A DNA stretch of 64,000 bases from Paludibacteraceae bacterium (GCA_017630395.1 JAGBVI010000070.1:50382-114381); one strand, 5' to 3'; positions 28,422-37,614 are shown, numbered from the stretch's first letter. Program-made: numbers and translations. Notes: generated from the letters alone by a model not told the origin.

Positions 28422-28610
28422 CTGACAACTTCTATAAATTTTAATTTTATTTTTTTTGTTATCAATTTTGTTTTTGATGCTTTTGAATTTATTTTATTTA
28501 TCTTCCTTTTATTTATATAGTTACGTTGTTTGCATTCTTTCTTCTTATTTGGTACCAACTTAATAAAGTGTCTTCAAAATCATATCGACCTAATTTATAG
28601 AAATTGCCTT
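28422..28610. repeat. Family 2 inverted-repeat element
   Basis: Left end TGACAACTTCTATAAATTTT and right end (inverted) AAGGCAATTTCTATAAATTA enclose about 190 bp of very AT-rich, non-coding DNA. The right end, including the block CTTCAAAATC, matches the copy at 1317-1441. It fills most of the 296-base gap before the next gene. Confidence 0.65.
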
Positions 28611-28643
28611 CATAATTATTAATAAGTTTTTTATATCGGTAAG

Positions 28644-28673
28644 TTGGCTCAATACGATTATTTTGTATCTTTG
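28644..28673 (+). promoter_or_regulatory. Promoter of the metal efflux locus
   Basis: TTG (28644-28646), 19 bases, TATCTTTG (28666-28673). The expected transcription start (about 28680) falls on the ATG at 28678-28680, so the mRNA would have almost no leader. This also rules out the in-frame TTG at 28663. Confidence 0.75.
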
Positions 28674-28677
28674 CAAT

Positions 28678-29076
28678 ATGAATACTAGGCGATTGGCTTT
28701 TTTGCTGGTTTTACTTTTAACGTTTCCTTTGCTATTTCTTTTGGGGTGTTGTTTCCATCACCATGGATGTTGCAAATCGTGTGAAAGTGGGCATGGAGAA
28801 CCTTATGTAGTTCTTCATTGTTGTCATGCACCTAATTCAGATTGTAAAGATTGTTTAGTTTGTTCGATTTCAAGTGTAGATTGTTCTCTCTATTCAGTTC
28901 GAACTAAATGTAGTTTAACAGATCTTTCCTACTCTCCAACTGCGTTGGTGGCTGATGGTTCTGTTAGTTTTTTTTCACCTCGCTACGTGCTAACTTTTAA
29001 TGAGTGTAATACAGATTGTTTATATAAGTATGAGTATTTAAGTTCTAAAAATCTACGAGCACCGCCAATCGTTTAG
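28678..29076 (+). CDS. Cys/His-rich small exported or membrane-anchored protein
   Basis: The 132-residue protein heads an RND metal efflux operon. An N-terminal hydrophobic helix (RLAFLLVLLLTFPLLFLLG) is followed at once by CCFHHHGCCKSCESGHGE, then HCCHAPNSDCKDCLVCS. Clustered Cys and His suggest metal binding in the periplasm. The Cys pair after the helix could also be a lipid-modified site, though the lipobox is not ideal. The second half has no recognised domain. Small proteins of this sort occur before CzcCBA-type loci in Bacteroidota (DUF6769 is my recollection, unchecked). A sensor, chaperone or delivery role is inference from position and composition only. Confidence 0.7.
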   Translation: MNTRRLAFLLVLLLTFPLLFLLGCCFHHHGCCKSCESGHGEPYVVLHCCHAPNSDCKDCLVCSISSVDCSLYSVRTKCSLTDLSYSPTALVADGSVSFFSPRYVLTFNECNTDCLYKYEYLSSKNLRAPPIV

Positions 29077-29200
29077 TTTGTATGAATTTTTTGGTAAAAA
29101 GAATCAATTTAAAACCATTTCTCAAAGAATTTAAAAATTTGCAAATGTCTCTTAGAAAAGACTTTAAGCAGAGACTATATTAAAATTAATAAAATCAAAA

Positions 29201-30343
29201 ATGAAAAATCAGATTAGAAGTTTTTGGGTTGTAATCGTGACGTTATTATTAAGTTCATGTCATGATTCTCAATCACATCATCATAAGGTTGACGAACAGC
29301 ATCATGAGGATCATCACGGAGTTGTTATGTTTTCTGAGCATGATGCACATCATATAGGTTTACAGGTTGATACAATTCGCTTAGCATCATTTTCTAATGT
29401 ACTTAAAGTGAGTGGAAAGATTAGTGCAACCCGTGATGGCGAGCAAACGATTGTTGCGCCAACAAGTGGAGTGGTTTTCTTTGCAGGTAAAAATTTGACG
29501 GAAGGTAGGTATTTGAAAAGTGGTGAAACATTACTTTCTATCTCGTCCAAAAAGATGCAAGATGGAGATGAGGGTGTACGTTTGACTGCAGTTTATGAGG
29601 CAGCGAAAAAAGAGTATGACAGAGCGTCAGAGTTGATAAAAGACAACATCATTTCTCAGAAGCATTATGACCAAGCAAAATTGGATTATATGCAGGCAAA
29701 AAATGCGTATGATGCCTATTATGAAAATTCATCGGAGCATGGTATTAGTGCAAGTAGTTCCATTTCAGGTTATTTAAAGTCTTTGTTAGTCAAACAAGGT
29801 CAATTTGTAACCGTGGGAGATCCTATTGCCATTGTTACACAGAACAAAAGAGTGCAACTTAATGTAGATGTTCCGGAAAAATATGCTCAAGATTTACCTT
29901 CAATCAGAACTGCAAATTTTAAGGTCGCATACGATGACTCTATCTATAAGCTCTCTAATATGTCAGGCAAATTGCTTTCATACGGAAAGAGTACTTCCCA
30001 AGGCTCTTTTATGCTGCCGGTCATATTCGAGTTTGACAATATTTGTAATGTTTTACCCGGAAGTTATGCTGATGTCTATTTGTTGGCTCGTAAAGAAAAT
30101 AATGTGATATCCATTCCTCATTCAGCACTATTGGAAGAGCATGGACTATATTTTGTCTATCTTCAGACTATGCCGGAACATTATGTAAAACGTGAGGTGA
30201 AATTGGGACAATATGATGGTGAACGCCATAGAGTTTTAGATGGATTGGCAGAGGGAGATATTGTTGTAATAAACGGTGCAAAACATTTGAAGATAGCTGA
30301 GTCTTCAGCCATTATTCCGGAAGGACATAATCATAATCATTAA
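29201..30343 (+). CDS. RND efflux periplasmic adaptor (CzcB/CusB type), probable lipoprotein
   Basis: Membrane fusion protein linking the inner-membrane pump to the outer-membrane channel. Of 380 residues, the first 20 are a signal with lipobox LSSC (Cys at about 20). A His-rich stretch follows (SHHHKVDEQHHEDHHG, DAHHIG), suited to binding metal ions, and the C-terminus also ends GHNHNH. The barrel-sandwich hybrid domain has the paired half-motifs VAPTSGVVFFAGKNLTEGRYLKSGETL and SISGYLKSLLVKQGQFVTVGDPI, separated by an alpha-hairpin of about 80 residues. A beta-barrel and membrane-proximal domain follow. It sits between the Cys-rich protein and the pump gene, 13 bases before the latter. Confidence 0.93.
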   Translation: MKNQIRSFWVVIVTLLLSSCHDSQSHHHKVDEQHHEDHHGVVMFSEHDAHHIGLQVDTIRLASFSNVLKVSGKISATRDGEQTIVAPTSGVVFFAGKNLTEGRYLKSGETLLSISSKKMQDGDEGVRLTAVYEAAKKEYDRASELIKDNIISQKHYDQAKLDYMQAKNAYDAYYENSSEHGISASSSISGYLKSLLVKQGQFVTVGDPIAIVTQNKRVQLNVDVPEKYAQDLPSIRTANFKVAYDDSIYKLSNMSGKLLSYGKSTSQGSFMLPVIFEFDNICNVLPGSYADVYLLARKENNVISIPHSALLEEHGLYFVYLQTMPEHYVKREVKLGQYDGERHRVLDGLAEGDIVVINGAKHLKIAESSAIIPEGHNHNH

Positions 30344-30356
30344 AACAGCATGAGCC

Positions 30357-33300
30357 ATGTTAAATAAGATTATTAAATTTTCATTAGATAACAGACTCTT
30401 TGTTCTTTTGGTTACTGTTCTATTAGTAGTTTACGGAGTAAAGAGTACATTGGAGATGGATGTGGATGTATTTCCAGATCTAAATGCTCCTACCGTTGTG
30501 GTTTTGACAGAATCGAATGATTTGGCAGCGGAAGAGGTGGAACGTCTGGTCTCATTTCCCATAGAAACTGTGATGAATGGAGCCTCTGATGTACGTAGAG
30601 TTCGTTCTTCTTCTACCAATGGTTTTTCTGTCGTTTGGGTAGAGTTTGATTGGGATACTGATGTGAATATTGCACGACAGATTGTGACAGAAAAGTTGCA
30701 AGTAGTAAGCAATGAATTACCTAAAAATGTTGGAGTGCCGGTGCTTGCTCCTCAATCATCTATTTTAGGGGAGATGATGATTGTTGGGTTGACGTCAGAC
30801 TCAACTAATCTAAGGGAGTTGCGAACAGTGGCAGAGTGGGAACTCCGTCCTCGAATTTTGGCTTTGGATGGGGTTTCACAAGTAGCCGTTATAGGGGGAG
30901 AGGTGAAAGAGTATCAGATCCTTTTGCATCTTGGAAAAATGAGTCAATACAATGTTCGGTTGGATGAGGTGTTGGCAGCAGTAGAGCAAATGAACATCAA
31001 TGCATCGGGAGGTTTATTTTATGAATACGGGAACGAATATATTCTGAGAGGAGTGGTTTCCACCAATCGTGTAGAAGAGATTGGGAAGAATGTTGTGAAA
31101 CTATGCGACGATGCCCCGTTGTTGTTGGAAGACATTGCCGAGATAAAGATTGGTAATAAATTCCCAAAAACAGGTGTTGCTTCATTTAATCAAAAAGATG
31201 CTGTATTGTTAACAATTACCCGTCAGCCCAACTCCAATGCTGTTGAAGTGACAGAGAATGTTGATAAACTACTTTTGGATGTTCAGAAGCAGTTGCCGCC
31301 GGATGTGAAAATTGCCTCTGATATTTTTCGACAATCAGACTTTATCGATAATTCGGTCAATAATGTTTTGAAGTCTCTTTTAGAAGGTGGATTTTTTGTT
31401 GTATTGGTATTGGTGCTCTTTTTGATGAATAGTAGAACAACCATCATTTCATTGATAACAATTCCAATATCAGTTTTGGTTGCCTTTTTGATTTTGAAAT
31501 TTATGGGATTGACTATCAATACGATGAGTTTAGGGGGAATTGCTATTGCAATCGGGGCATTGGTTGATGATGCGATAGTGGATGTAGAGAACATCTTTAA
31601 ACGATTAAAGGAGAATGGTTTAAGACCCAAAGCAGAGCAGTTGTCGGTTTTGCATGTAGTATATGAAGCCTCAAAAGAGGTGCGCAAACCAATTCTTAAT
31701 TCTACATTGATTATTATAGCCAGTTTTCTTCCGCTCTTTTTCTTATCCGGAATGGAGGGGAGAATGTTGATGCCTTTGGGAATCTCATTTATCATTGCGT
31801 TAAGTGCTTCTACGCTTATTGCTTTGACGTTGACTCCGGTTTTATGTAGTTATTTCCTTTCTATTAATTTGAGTGAAATAAAGGAGCCAAAATGGTTGTT
31901 AAATCTGAAAAAAGGTTATCAAAATTTGTTGTATTGGGCCATTCAGCATGCAAGAGTTACTTTTGTGACAATATCTATTTTGTTTGTCGTAGCCTTGCTA
32001 CAGTTGATTTCGTTTGACAGAGATTTTTTACCTCCATTTAATGAAGGCTCATTTACGATAAATTTAGGCGTGAAACCGGGAATATCCCTGGAAGAGTCGG
32101 ACAAGATTGGTCGTCGTGCAGAAGAGTTGCTATTGGAGATTCCGGAGGTAACATGTGTCGGACGAAAAACAGGACGTGCCGAATTAGATGAACATGCTTT
32201 AGGTATAAATATGTCTGAAATGGAAGTTCCCTATCAATTGCAAGAACGATCCAAAGATGAAGTTATCGCAGATGTGCGTCATAAATTATCTCATTTAAAA
32301 GGCGTTGTGGTGGAGGTAGGTTCTCCTATTTCACATCGTATAGATGCCATGCTTTCCGGAACAAGAGCTAACATTGCAATCAAGATTTTTGGGTCAGATT
32401 TGAATGCCTTGTATCGCATAGCCAACGAGGTTAAACATAAAATTGAGCAGGTAGAAGGCATTGTCGATTTAAGTGTTGAGCAGCAAGTGGAGCGACCTCA
32501 AATTCAGATAGAACCCAAGAGAGATATTTTGGCTCGATATGGCATTACTTTGCCCCAATTCAGAGATATGATAGAAGTCTTGTTGGCAGGGAGAGTGGTA
32601 TCGCAAGTTTATGAAGGGAATCGCAATTTCAATTTGGTAGTTAGAGCAGAAGAGTCTTATCGAAATTCCATAGAAGAGATTGAGAATATGTTGGTTGATA
32701 CAAAAGAGGGTAAGGTTCCATTCTCTAATATAGCTACAATCTCTTCAAAATCAGGACCCAATACGATTGCACGCGAAGCAGTATCCCGAAAAGTGGTTGT
32801 TTCTGCCAATGTCTCCGGAAGAGGTTTAAGTGGTGTTGTGGAAGATATTCAAAAAGAGATTCAAGAATCAGTCTATTTGCCGGAAGGATATTATGTGGAG
32901 TATGGTGGGCAGTTTGAAAGTGAAGAGAGAGCCTCAAAAATCATCATTTTGATATCCATTCTTTCTGTTATAATCATATTTATTTTGTTATACAATCAAT
33001 TTAAACGGGTTGATTTATCAATGGTTGTTTTGTTAAATTTACCTTTAGCTTTGATTGGAGGCGTATGGGCCATCTTTTTCTCCGGAGGAATTTTGAATAT
33101 TCCTGCTATTATAGGTTTTATCTCTTTGTTTGGAATCGCTACACGCAACGGACTCTTGCTGGTGGATCGCTATGAATCATTAAGAAGGGAGGGAAAATTA
33201 CCTACAGAGGTGGTAGTACAAGGCTCATTAGATAGATTAAATCCAATTTTGATGACAGCTTTGACTTCCGGATTGGCGCTTTTACCTCTGGTTTTCAACG

Positions 33301-33437
33301 GAGATTTGCCAGGGAATGAGATACAGAGTCCTTTAGCAAAGGTGATTTTAGGAGGATTGTTTACATCAACCTTCTTTAATGGATTTATTGTGCCTATCAC
33401 CTATACGTGGGTGAATAAACGAAAGACAAATAATTAA
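30357..33437 (+). CDS. Heavy-metal efflux RND pump (CzcA/CusA family)
   Basis: Inner-membrane proton-driven transporter exporting metal cations. The 1026 residues show the 12-segment RND layout: helix 1 at about 11-28, a large periplasmic loop, helices 2-6 at about 340-500, a second loop, and helices 8-12 near the end. The N-terminal block DVDVFPDLNAPTVVVLTE is typical. The helix-4 signature AIAIGALVDDAIVDVENIFKRL (about 396-417) resembles the CusA pattern AIGxMVDAAIVxxEN more than the CzcA pattern DFGxxVDGAxxxVEN, but has extra acidic residues (Asp404, Asp405, Asp409, Glu411). So the substrate, mono- or divalent, cannot be fixed from sequence. The operon order is adaptor, pump, outer-membrane channel. 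Confidence 0.94.
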   Translation: MLNKIIKFSLDNRLFVLLVTVLLVVYGVKSTLEMDVDVFPDLNAPTVVVLTESNDLAAEEVERLVSFPIETVMNGASDVRRVRSSSTNGFSVVWVEFDWDTDVNIARQIVTEKLQVVSNELPKNVGVPVLAPQSSILGEMMIVGLTSDSTNLRELRTVAEWELRPRILALDGVSQVAVIGGEVKEYQILLHLGKMSQYNVRLDEVLAAVEQMNINASGGLFYEYGNEYILRGVVSTNRVEEIGKNVVKLCDDAPLLLEDIAEIKIGNKFPKTGVASFNQKDAVLLTITRQPNSNAVEVTENVDKLLLDVQKQLPPDVKIASDIFRQSDFIDNSVNNVLKSLLEGGFFVVLVLVLFLMNSRTTIISLITIPISVLVAFLILKFMGLTINTMSLGGIAIAIGALVDDAIVDVENIFKRLKENGLRPKAEQLSVLHVVYEASKEVRKPILNSTLIIIASFLPLFFLSGMEGRMLMPLGISFIIALSASTLIALTLTPVLCSYFLSINLSEIKEPKWLLNLKKGYQNLLYWAIQHARVTFVTISILFVVALLQLISFDRDFLPPFNEGSFTINLGVKPGISLEESDKIGRRAEELLLEIPEVTCVGRKTGRAELDEHALGINMSEMEVPYQLQERSKDEVIADVRHKLSHLKGVVVEVGSPISHRIDAMLSGTRANIAIKIFGSDLNALYRIANEVKHKIEQVEGIVDLSVEQQVERPQIQIEPKRDILARYGITLPQFRDMIEVLLAGRVVSQVYEGNRNFNLVVRAEESYRNSIEEIENMLVDTKEGKVPFSNIATISSKSGPNTIAREAVSRKVVVSANVSGRGLSGVVEDIQKEIQESVYLPEGYYVEYGGQFESEERASKIIILISILSVIIIFILLYNQFKRVDLSMVVLLNLPLALIGGVWAIFFSGGILNIPAIIGFISLFGIATRNGLLLVDRYESLRREGKLPTEVVVQGSLDRLNPILMTALTSGLALLPLVFNGDLPGNEIQSPLAKVILGGLFTSTFFNGFIVPITYTWVNKRKTNN

Positions 33438-33460
33438 TAATTTCTATCTCAGAATTAAAG

Positions 33461-34645
33461 ATGAAAAGAAATAAGTTGACCCTATTAGTTTTTACTTTAT
33501 ACTTGGTTCGTATGGGTGTTGAAGCACAATCGTATGTAGATTTATATCCGATTGTTGAGGCTAATAATTATCAATTAAGCATTCTTAAACAAGAGGTAAA
33601 GGCCACTTCCTTAGAGAATAGAAGTGCTATTAATTTACCCGATCCTCAAGTAAATTTATCCTATATGTGGGGAGATGAAAATGTCCCATCAGATAAACGA
33701 ATGTTGAGTATTAGTCAAGATTTTGATTTAACAACAATATCCGGAGCACGCAGGCGATTAGCCAAAAGTAAAGAGGCATCATCAGAAGCCTATTACAGAG
33801 TGGAAAAACAGGCAGTTTTAGAAAAATTTTCGCAGAATTGCATCAAGTGGAGATATTTGACAAAACAAATAGAGCAGAGAAATGCTATGGCAACCATTTT
33901 GTCTCAACTAGCAGAATCCAATCAAAAAAGATATGCCTCAGGAGAATTAAATATTTTGGAATTTAATAAGTTTCAATTCTCTATAGCCGAATTCAATACC
34001 CAAATAAGGTTGCTGGAATTGGAGCGGGAAAATCTATATCAACAGTTGTGCTATTCCAATGGAGGCATACAAATTGATACTACGTTGTTACAATATGACT
34101 TTACACCAATACCTGTTGATTTTACAAGTTGGCTAGATTCTATATTGGTTTATATTCCGGAAATGCATTATTATCAACAAAATAAAGAAATAAGTTCAAG
34201 AGAAGAGAAGTTGGCTCGACTATCATGGTTGCCACAATTGAGCGCAGGATATCAATCAGAAATAACCGATATTGAAGCGATGCGAGGAGGTACTATTGGG
34301 GTATCGTTGCCATTGTGGGCAAATAAAAACAAGGTGCAATCCCAACGAGCTAATTCTAAGGTTGCTGATTTGAGGTATGATGAGGCTCAATTTCGGATAA
34401 AAAGTGAACTATCTATGTTATACGAACAAATAGTGGCAATGGAAGAGTTGTTATCAGAATATCAAAATTCCATTCATTCATTTTCTGTTTTAGAACACGA
34501 AGCAAAAGCCTATCGTTTAGGAGCTTTATCAGCCTTGGATTATTTAGAGAGTACGATGAGATATATTGCGTTATATGACGATGTTTTGGAACTTGAATAT
34601 TTAATTCAAATGAAAAAATTAAGCTTGATGATTTTGGGAAGATAG
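33461..34645 (+). CDS. TolC-like outer membrane efflux channel (CzcC type)
   Basis: Outer-membrane factor of the tripartite metal pump. The 394 residues begin with a signal peptide (1-23, ending VEAQ). Two homologous halves rich in helices and coiled coil follow, with typical TolC-family features: NLPDPQVNLSYMWGDENVP, a second-half SWLPQLSAGYQSE, and GALSALDYLESTMRYIALYDDVLELEYLIQMKKL near the end. It is a little shorter than proteobacterial CzcC (about 420). It begins 23 bases after the pump stop and closes the operon; the next gene has its own promoter-like boxes. Confidence 0.9.
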   Translation: MKRNKLTLLVFTLYLVRMGVEAQSYVDLYPIVEANNYQLSILKQEVKATSLENRSAINLPDPQVNLSYMWGDENVPSDKRMLSISQDFDLTTISGARRRLAKSKEASSEAYYRVEKQAVLEKFSQNCIKWRYLTKQIEQRNAMATILSQLAESNQKRYASGELNILEFNKFQFSIAEFNTQIRLLELERENLYQQLCYSNGGIQIDTTLLQYDFTPIPVDFTSWLDSILVYIPEMHYYQQNKEISSREEKLARLSWLPQLSAGYQSEITDIEAMRGGTIGVSLPLWANKNKVQSQRANSKVADLRYDEAQFRIKSELSMLYEQIVAMEELLSEYQNSIHSFSVLEHEAKAYRLGALSALDYLESTMRYIALYDDVLELEYLIQMKKLSLMILGR

Positions 34646-34711
34646 TAGTTTGTTGAGAAAAAAAAACAAATTTCGTATAGCAGATGAAAATACCTTTGTA
34701 TATTTGTGGCT

Positions 34712-35845
34712 ATGAGAAAAATTGAGATGGTTGACCTCAAAAGTCAGTACCACAACATAAAAACAGATGTAGATGCAGCGATTCAAGAGGTACTTGATTC
34801 GACTATCTTTGTGAAGGGGGGCAAAGTTGAGGCCTTCCGTGAGCACTTTGCAAGCTATTTGAATGTTAAGCATGTGATACCGGTTGGTAATGGAACAGAT
34901 GCATTAATGATTTCATTATTGGCTTTAGGTTTGAAACCCGGTGATGAGGTTATTGCTCCTTCATTTACTTTTGTTGCAACGGCAGAAGTAGTAGCCTTGT
35001 TAGGTTTGAAATTGGTCTTGGTGGATGTTGATCCGGACACATTTTGTATATCATTGCAAGATATCGAAAACGCCATTACTGAGAATACCAAGGTAATTAT
35101 TCCTGTTCATTTATTTGGGCAAAATGCTGATATGGAGTCCATTTTACGTCTGGCAAGAGAGCATAATATATATGTTGTGGAAGATGCATGTCAATCCATT
35201 GGGTCTTATTATACCTTTTCAAATGGAGAAAAGTATCATTCCGGATGTATAGGAGATATTGGTTGTACCTCGTTTTTTCCTTCTAAAAACTTAGGTTGTT
35301 ATGGAGATGGGGGAGCAATATTTACTAATAATGACGAGTTGGCAGAGAAGATGCATAGCATTGCAAATCACGGTATGAAAACACGTTATCACTATGAGCG
35401 AGTGGGAGTAAATTCTAGATTAGATACTATACAAGCCGCGATTTTAGATGTTAAATTGTCTCATTTGGATGGTTATATCTCTTCGCGTGTGGCAGCCAGC
35501 AGATATTATCATGAACATTTGAAGGAGATAGATTGGTTGCGATTGCCGATTGTAGGAGCACAAACGACTCATTCGTATCATCAATTTACAGTCATTGTAG
35601 ATAATTATAATCGAAATGAGCTTCAAGCTTATCTTAAAGAGAGAGCTATTCCAACAATGGTTTATTATCCAAAGCCTTTGCATCTTCAAGATGCATATCG
35701 GAAGGAGGAGTGCAAAGAGTTACCAGTGTCTGAATTTTTATCAGAAAAGGTGTTGTCTTTACCTATGCATACTGAGTTGGATGAAGAGCAGTTGGCATAC
35801 ATTGTAGAATCAATTAAATCATTTCCGGCATCTATAAATCAATAA
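34712..35845 (+). CDS. DegT/DnrJ/EryC1-family aminotransferase (WbpE/WlbC-like)
   Basis: PLP-dependent aminotransferase acting on a nucleotide-linked 3-keto sugar. From ATG 34712 it has 377 residues; a GTG two codons earlier overlaps a TATATTTG box and is unlikely. The PLP lysine is Lys192 in TSFFPSKNLGCYGDGGA, with VEDACQSIGS upstream binding the cofactor and GNGTDAL near 60. The close match of flanks to WbpE-type enzymes, and its neighbours (acetyltransferase and dehydrogenase), suggest the 3-amination step towards UDP-2,3-diacetamido-2,3-dideoxy-glucuronic acid, a surface polysaccharide sugar. The acetyltransferase gene starts two bases after its stop. Confidence 0.9.
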   Translation: MRKIEMVDLKSQYHNIKTDVDAAIQEVLDSTIFVKGGKVEAFREHFASYLNVKHVIPVGNGTDALMISLLALGLKPGDEVIAPSFTFVATAEVVALLGLKLVLVDVDPDTFCISLQDIENAITENTKVIIPVHLFGQNADMESILRLAREHNIYVVEDACQSIGSYYTFSNGEKYHSGCIGDIGCTSFFPSKNLGCYGDGGAIFTNNDELAEKMHSIANHGMKTRYHYERVGVNSRLDTIQAAILDVKLSHLDGYISSRVAASRYYHEHLKEIDWLRLPIVGAQTTHSYHQFTVIVDNYNRNELQAYLKERAIPTMVYYPKPLHLQDAYRKEECKELPVSEFLSEKVLSLPMHTELDEEQLAYIVESIKSFPASINQ

Positions 35846-35847
35846 CC

Positions 35848-36420
35848 ATGGACTATTTTTTGCATGAAACTTCAATTATTGATGAGGATTGTCAAATAGG
35901 TAAAGGAACAAAAATTTGGCATTTTTCACATATTATGTCCGGTTCTCAAATCGGAGAGGGGTGTAATATTGGTCAGAATGTTGTGATTTCTCCTAAGGTG
36001 ATAATTGGGAATAATGTTAAAATTCAAAACAATGTTTCTGTTTATACAGGAGTTCACTGTGAGGATGATGTTTTTTTAGGTCCTTCAGTTGTTTTTACGA
36101 ACGTCATCAATCCTCGAAGTTTTATATCTCGAAAAGAGAGTTTTTTGCCTACAATCATTCGTAAAGGTGCATCAATAGGCGCAAATGCAACAATTGTTTG
36201 TGGAAATACTATTGGAGAGTATGCACTAATAGGTGCAGGGTCTGTTGTGACAAAAGATGTGTTACCCCATGCATTGGTTGTGGGGAATCCGGCAAAGCAA
36301 ATAGGTTGGGTTTGTCGCTGTGGATGTCATTTAGAGAAAGATGAGTTGAAGAAAAAAATGGTGTGCAAGGAATGTTGTGAGGAGTATGAATTGAAAGATA
36401 ATAGTATAATTTCTAAATAG
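35848..36420 (+). CDS. Left-handed beta-helix N-acetyltransferase (WbpD/WlbB-like) with zinc-ribbon tail
   Basis: Transfers acetyl from acetyl-CoA to the 3-amino group of the UDP-sugar made by the preceding aminotransferase. The 190 residues begin with hexapeptide repeats (about 15-150): IGKGTKIWHFSHIMSGSQIG, IGQNVVISPKVIIGNNVKIQNNVSVYTG, and later GAGSVVTKDVLPHALVVGNPAKQIGW. The C-terminal 40 residues hold a four-Cys set (CRCGC, later CKECC) that looks like a zinc ribbon; such tails occur in some family members. It lies between the aminotransferase (gap 2) and dehydrogenase (gap 7), clearly one operon. Confidence 0.9.
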   Translation: MDYFLHETSIIDEDCQIGKGTKIWHFSHIMSGSQIGEGCNIGQNVVISPKVIIGNNVKIQNNVSVYTGVHCEDDVFLGPSVVFTNVINPRSFISRKESFLPTIIRKGASIGANATIVCGNTIGEYALIGAGSVVTKDVLPHALVVGNPAKQIGWVCRCGCHLEKDELKKKMVCKECCEEYELKDNSIISK

Positions 36421-36427
36421 ATTTGAG

Positions 36428-37462
36428 ATGAATAAGATAAGGTTTGCAGTTGTTGGTCAGGGACATATTGGTAAACGACATGCTGAGATGATTCGTCGAA
36501 ATGAGTGGGCTGAGTTGGTTGCTGTTTGCGATGTGTTGCCCCAAGAAGAGGTCGGGTTAAGTGATTTAGATGTTCCCTATTTCAGGTCGATAGATGAGCT
36601 TTTGAGTGCAGGTTTAGAATTAGATGTAGTGAATATCTGTACGCCGAACTATTTTCATGCAGAGTATGCATTGTTGTGCCTAAATCATAATCTACATGTT
36701 GTTTTAGAGAAACCTATTGCCTTGCGTCGTTCGGATGCAGAGCAGATAGTTTTTAAATCTTTACAAGTCTCTAAGCATGTCTTTTGCGTAATGCAAAACC
36801 GCTATTCCCCTCCATCTGTATGGTTGAAACAAGTGATAGACGAGAAATTATTGGGCGATATTTATATGGTTCAATTAAATTGTTTTTGGAACAGAGACGC
36901 TCGTTACTACAAACCTGGTAATTGGCATGGTGATGGGAAATTAGATGGTGGAACGTTATTTACTCAATTTTCTCACTTCATAGATATTATGTATTGGTTG
37001 TTTGGTGATATTACCAATATTAAAGGGAATTTTCATGATTTCAATCATCAGCAATTAACCGATTTTGAGGATAGCGGAGTTGTTACTTTTGATTTTCTTT
37101 CAGGAGGAATGGGTTCATTAACCTATTCGACAGCTGTCTGGGATACAAATTTAGAGAGTAGTATTACGATTGTAGGAGAGAAGGGGACTATAAAAGTGGC
37201 CGGGCAATATATGAATGAAGTTGTTTATTGTCATATCAAAGATTATGAAATGCCTGTTTTGGCTCCAAGTAATCCTCCTAATGACTATGGAGCATATAAA
37301 GGGTCTGCTCAAAACCACCATTATGTGATTCAGAATGTTGTCGAGAAATTAAATTCCGCTGGTCAGATTACAACCAATGTTTTAGAGGGATTGAAAGTTA
37401 TTGATATTATTGAGCGCATTTATCAAGTCCGTGATCTTCAGTGGAAGAAAAATTCTCGTTAG
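36428..37462 (+). CDS. Gfo/Idh/MocA-family sugar nucleotide dehydrogenase (WbpB/WlbA-like)
   Basis: NAD-dependent oxidation at C3 of a UDP-N-acetylglucosaminuronic acid type substrate, by family and context. The 344 residues show the Rossmann start VVGQGHIGKRHAEM (8-21), VNICTPNYFHAEYALLCL, the catalytic EKPIALRRSDAE block and the C-terminal substrate region GDGKLDGGTLFTQFSHFIDIMYWLFGD. It closes the three-gene operon. The pathway's 6-dehydrogenase (WbpA) and 2-epimerase (WbpI) are not in the window, so the final sugar (gluco or manno) is open. Confidence 0.88.
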   Translation: MNKIRFAVVGQGHIGKRHAEMIRRNEWAELVAVCDVLPQEEVGLSDLDVPYFRSIDELLSAGLELDVVNICTPNYFHAEYALLCLNHNLHVVLEKPIALRRSDAEQIVFKSLQVSKHVFCVMQNRYSPPSVWLKQVIDEKLLGDIYMVQLNCFWNRDARYYKPGNWHGDGKLDGGTLFTQFSHFIDIMYWLFGDITNIKGNFHDFNHQQLTDFEDSGVVTFDFLSGGMGSLTYSTAVWDTNLESSITIVGEKGTIKVAGQYMNEVVYCHIKDYEMPVLAPSNPPNDYGAYKGSAQNHHYVIQNVVEKLNSAGQITTNVLEGLKVIDIIERIYQVRDLQWKKNSR

Positions 37463-37493
37463 AATTTTCTAAAAAAAATAGAGAAAATAGTTC

Positions 37494-37521
37494 ATTTTCT
37501 CTCACTATTTTACTAAATTTG
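37494..37521 (+). promoter_or_regulatory. Promoter of tRNA-Gln
   Basis: TTTT (37494-37497), 16 bases, TAAATTTG (37514-37521). The start would be near 37528, about 10 bases before the mature tRNA 5' end. Confidence 0.55.
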
Positions 37522-37537
37522 CACTCGCAAGTGTGAT

Positions 37538-37608
37538 TGTCCCATGGTGTAATGGTAGCACATCAGTTTCTGGCACTGCTTGTTCGGGTTCGAGTCCTGA
37601 TGGGACAA
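37538..37608 (+). tRNA. tRNA-Gln (anticodon CTG)
   Basis: Cloverleaf drawn by hand: acceptor TGTCCCA (37538-37544) with TGGGACA (37601-37607), discriminator A37608; D-stem GTG with CAC; anticodon arm 37563-37579 with loop TTCTGGC, anticodon CTG at 37570-37572; T-arm TCGGG, loop TTCGAGT, CCTGA. The outermost anticodon-stem pair is a U-C mismatch. CCA is not encoded. Confidence 0.92.
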
Positions 37609-37614
37609 CTAAAA

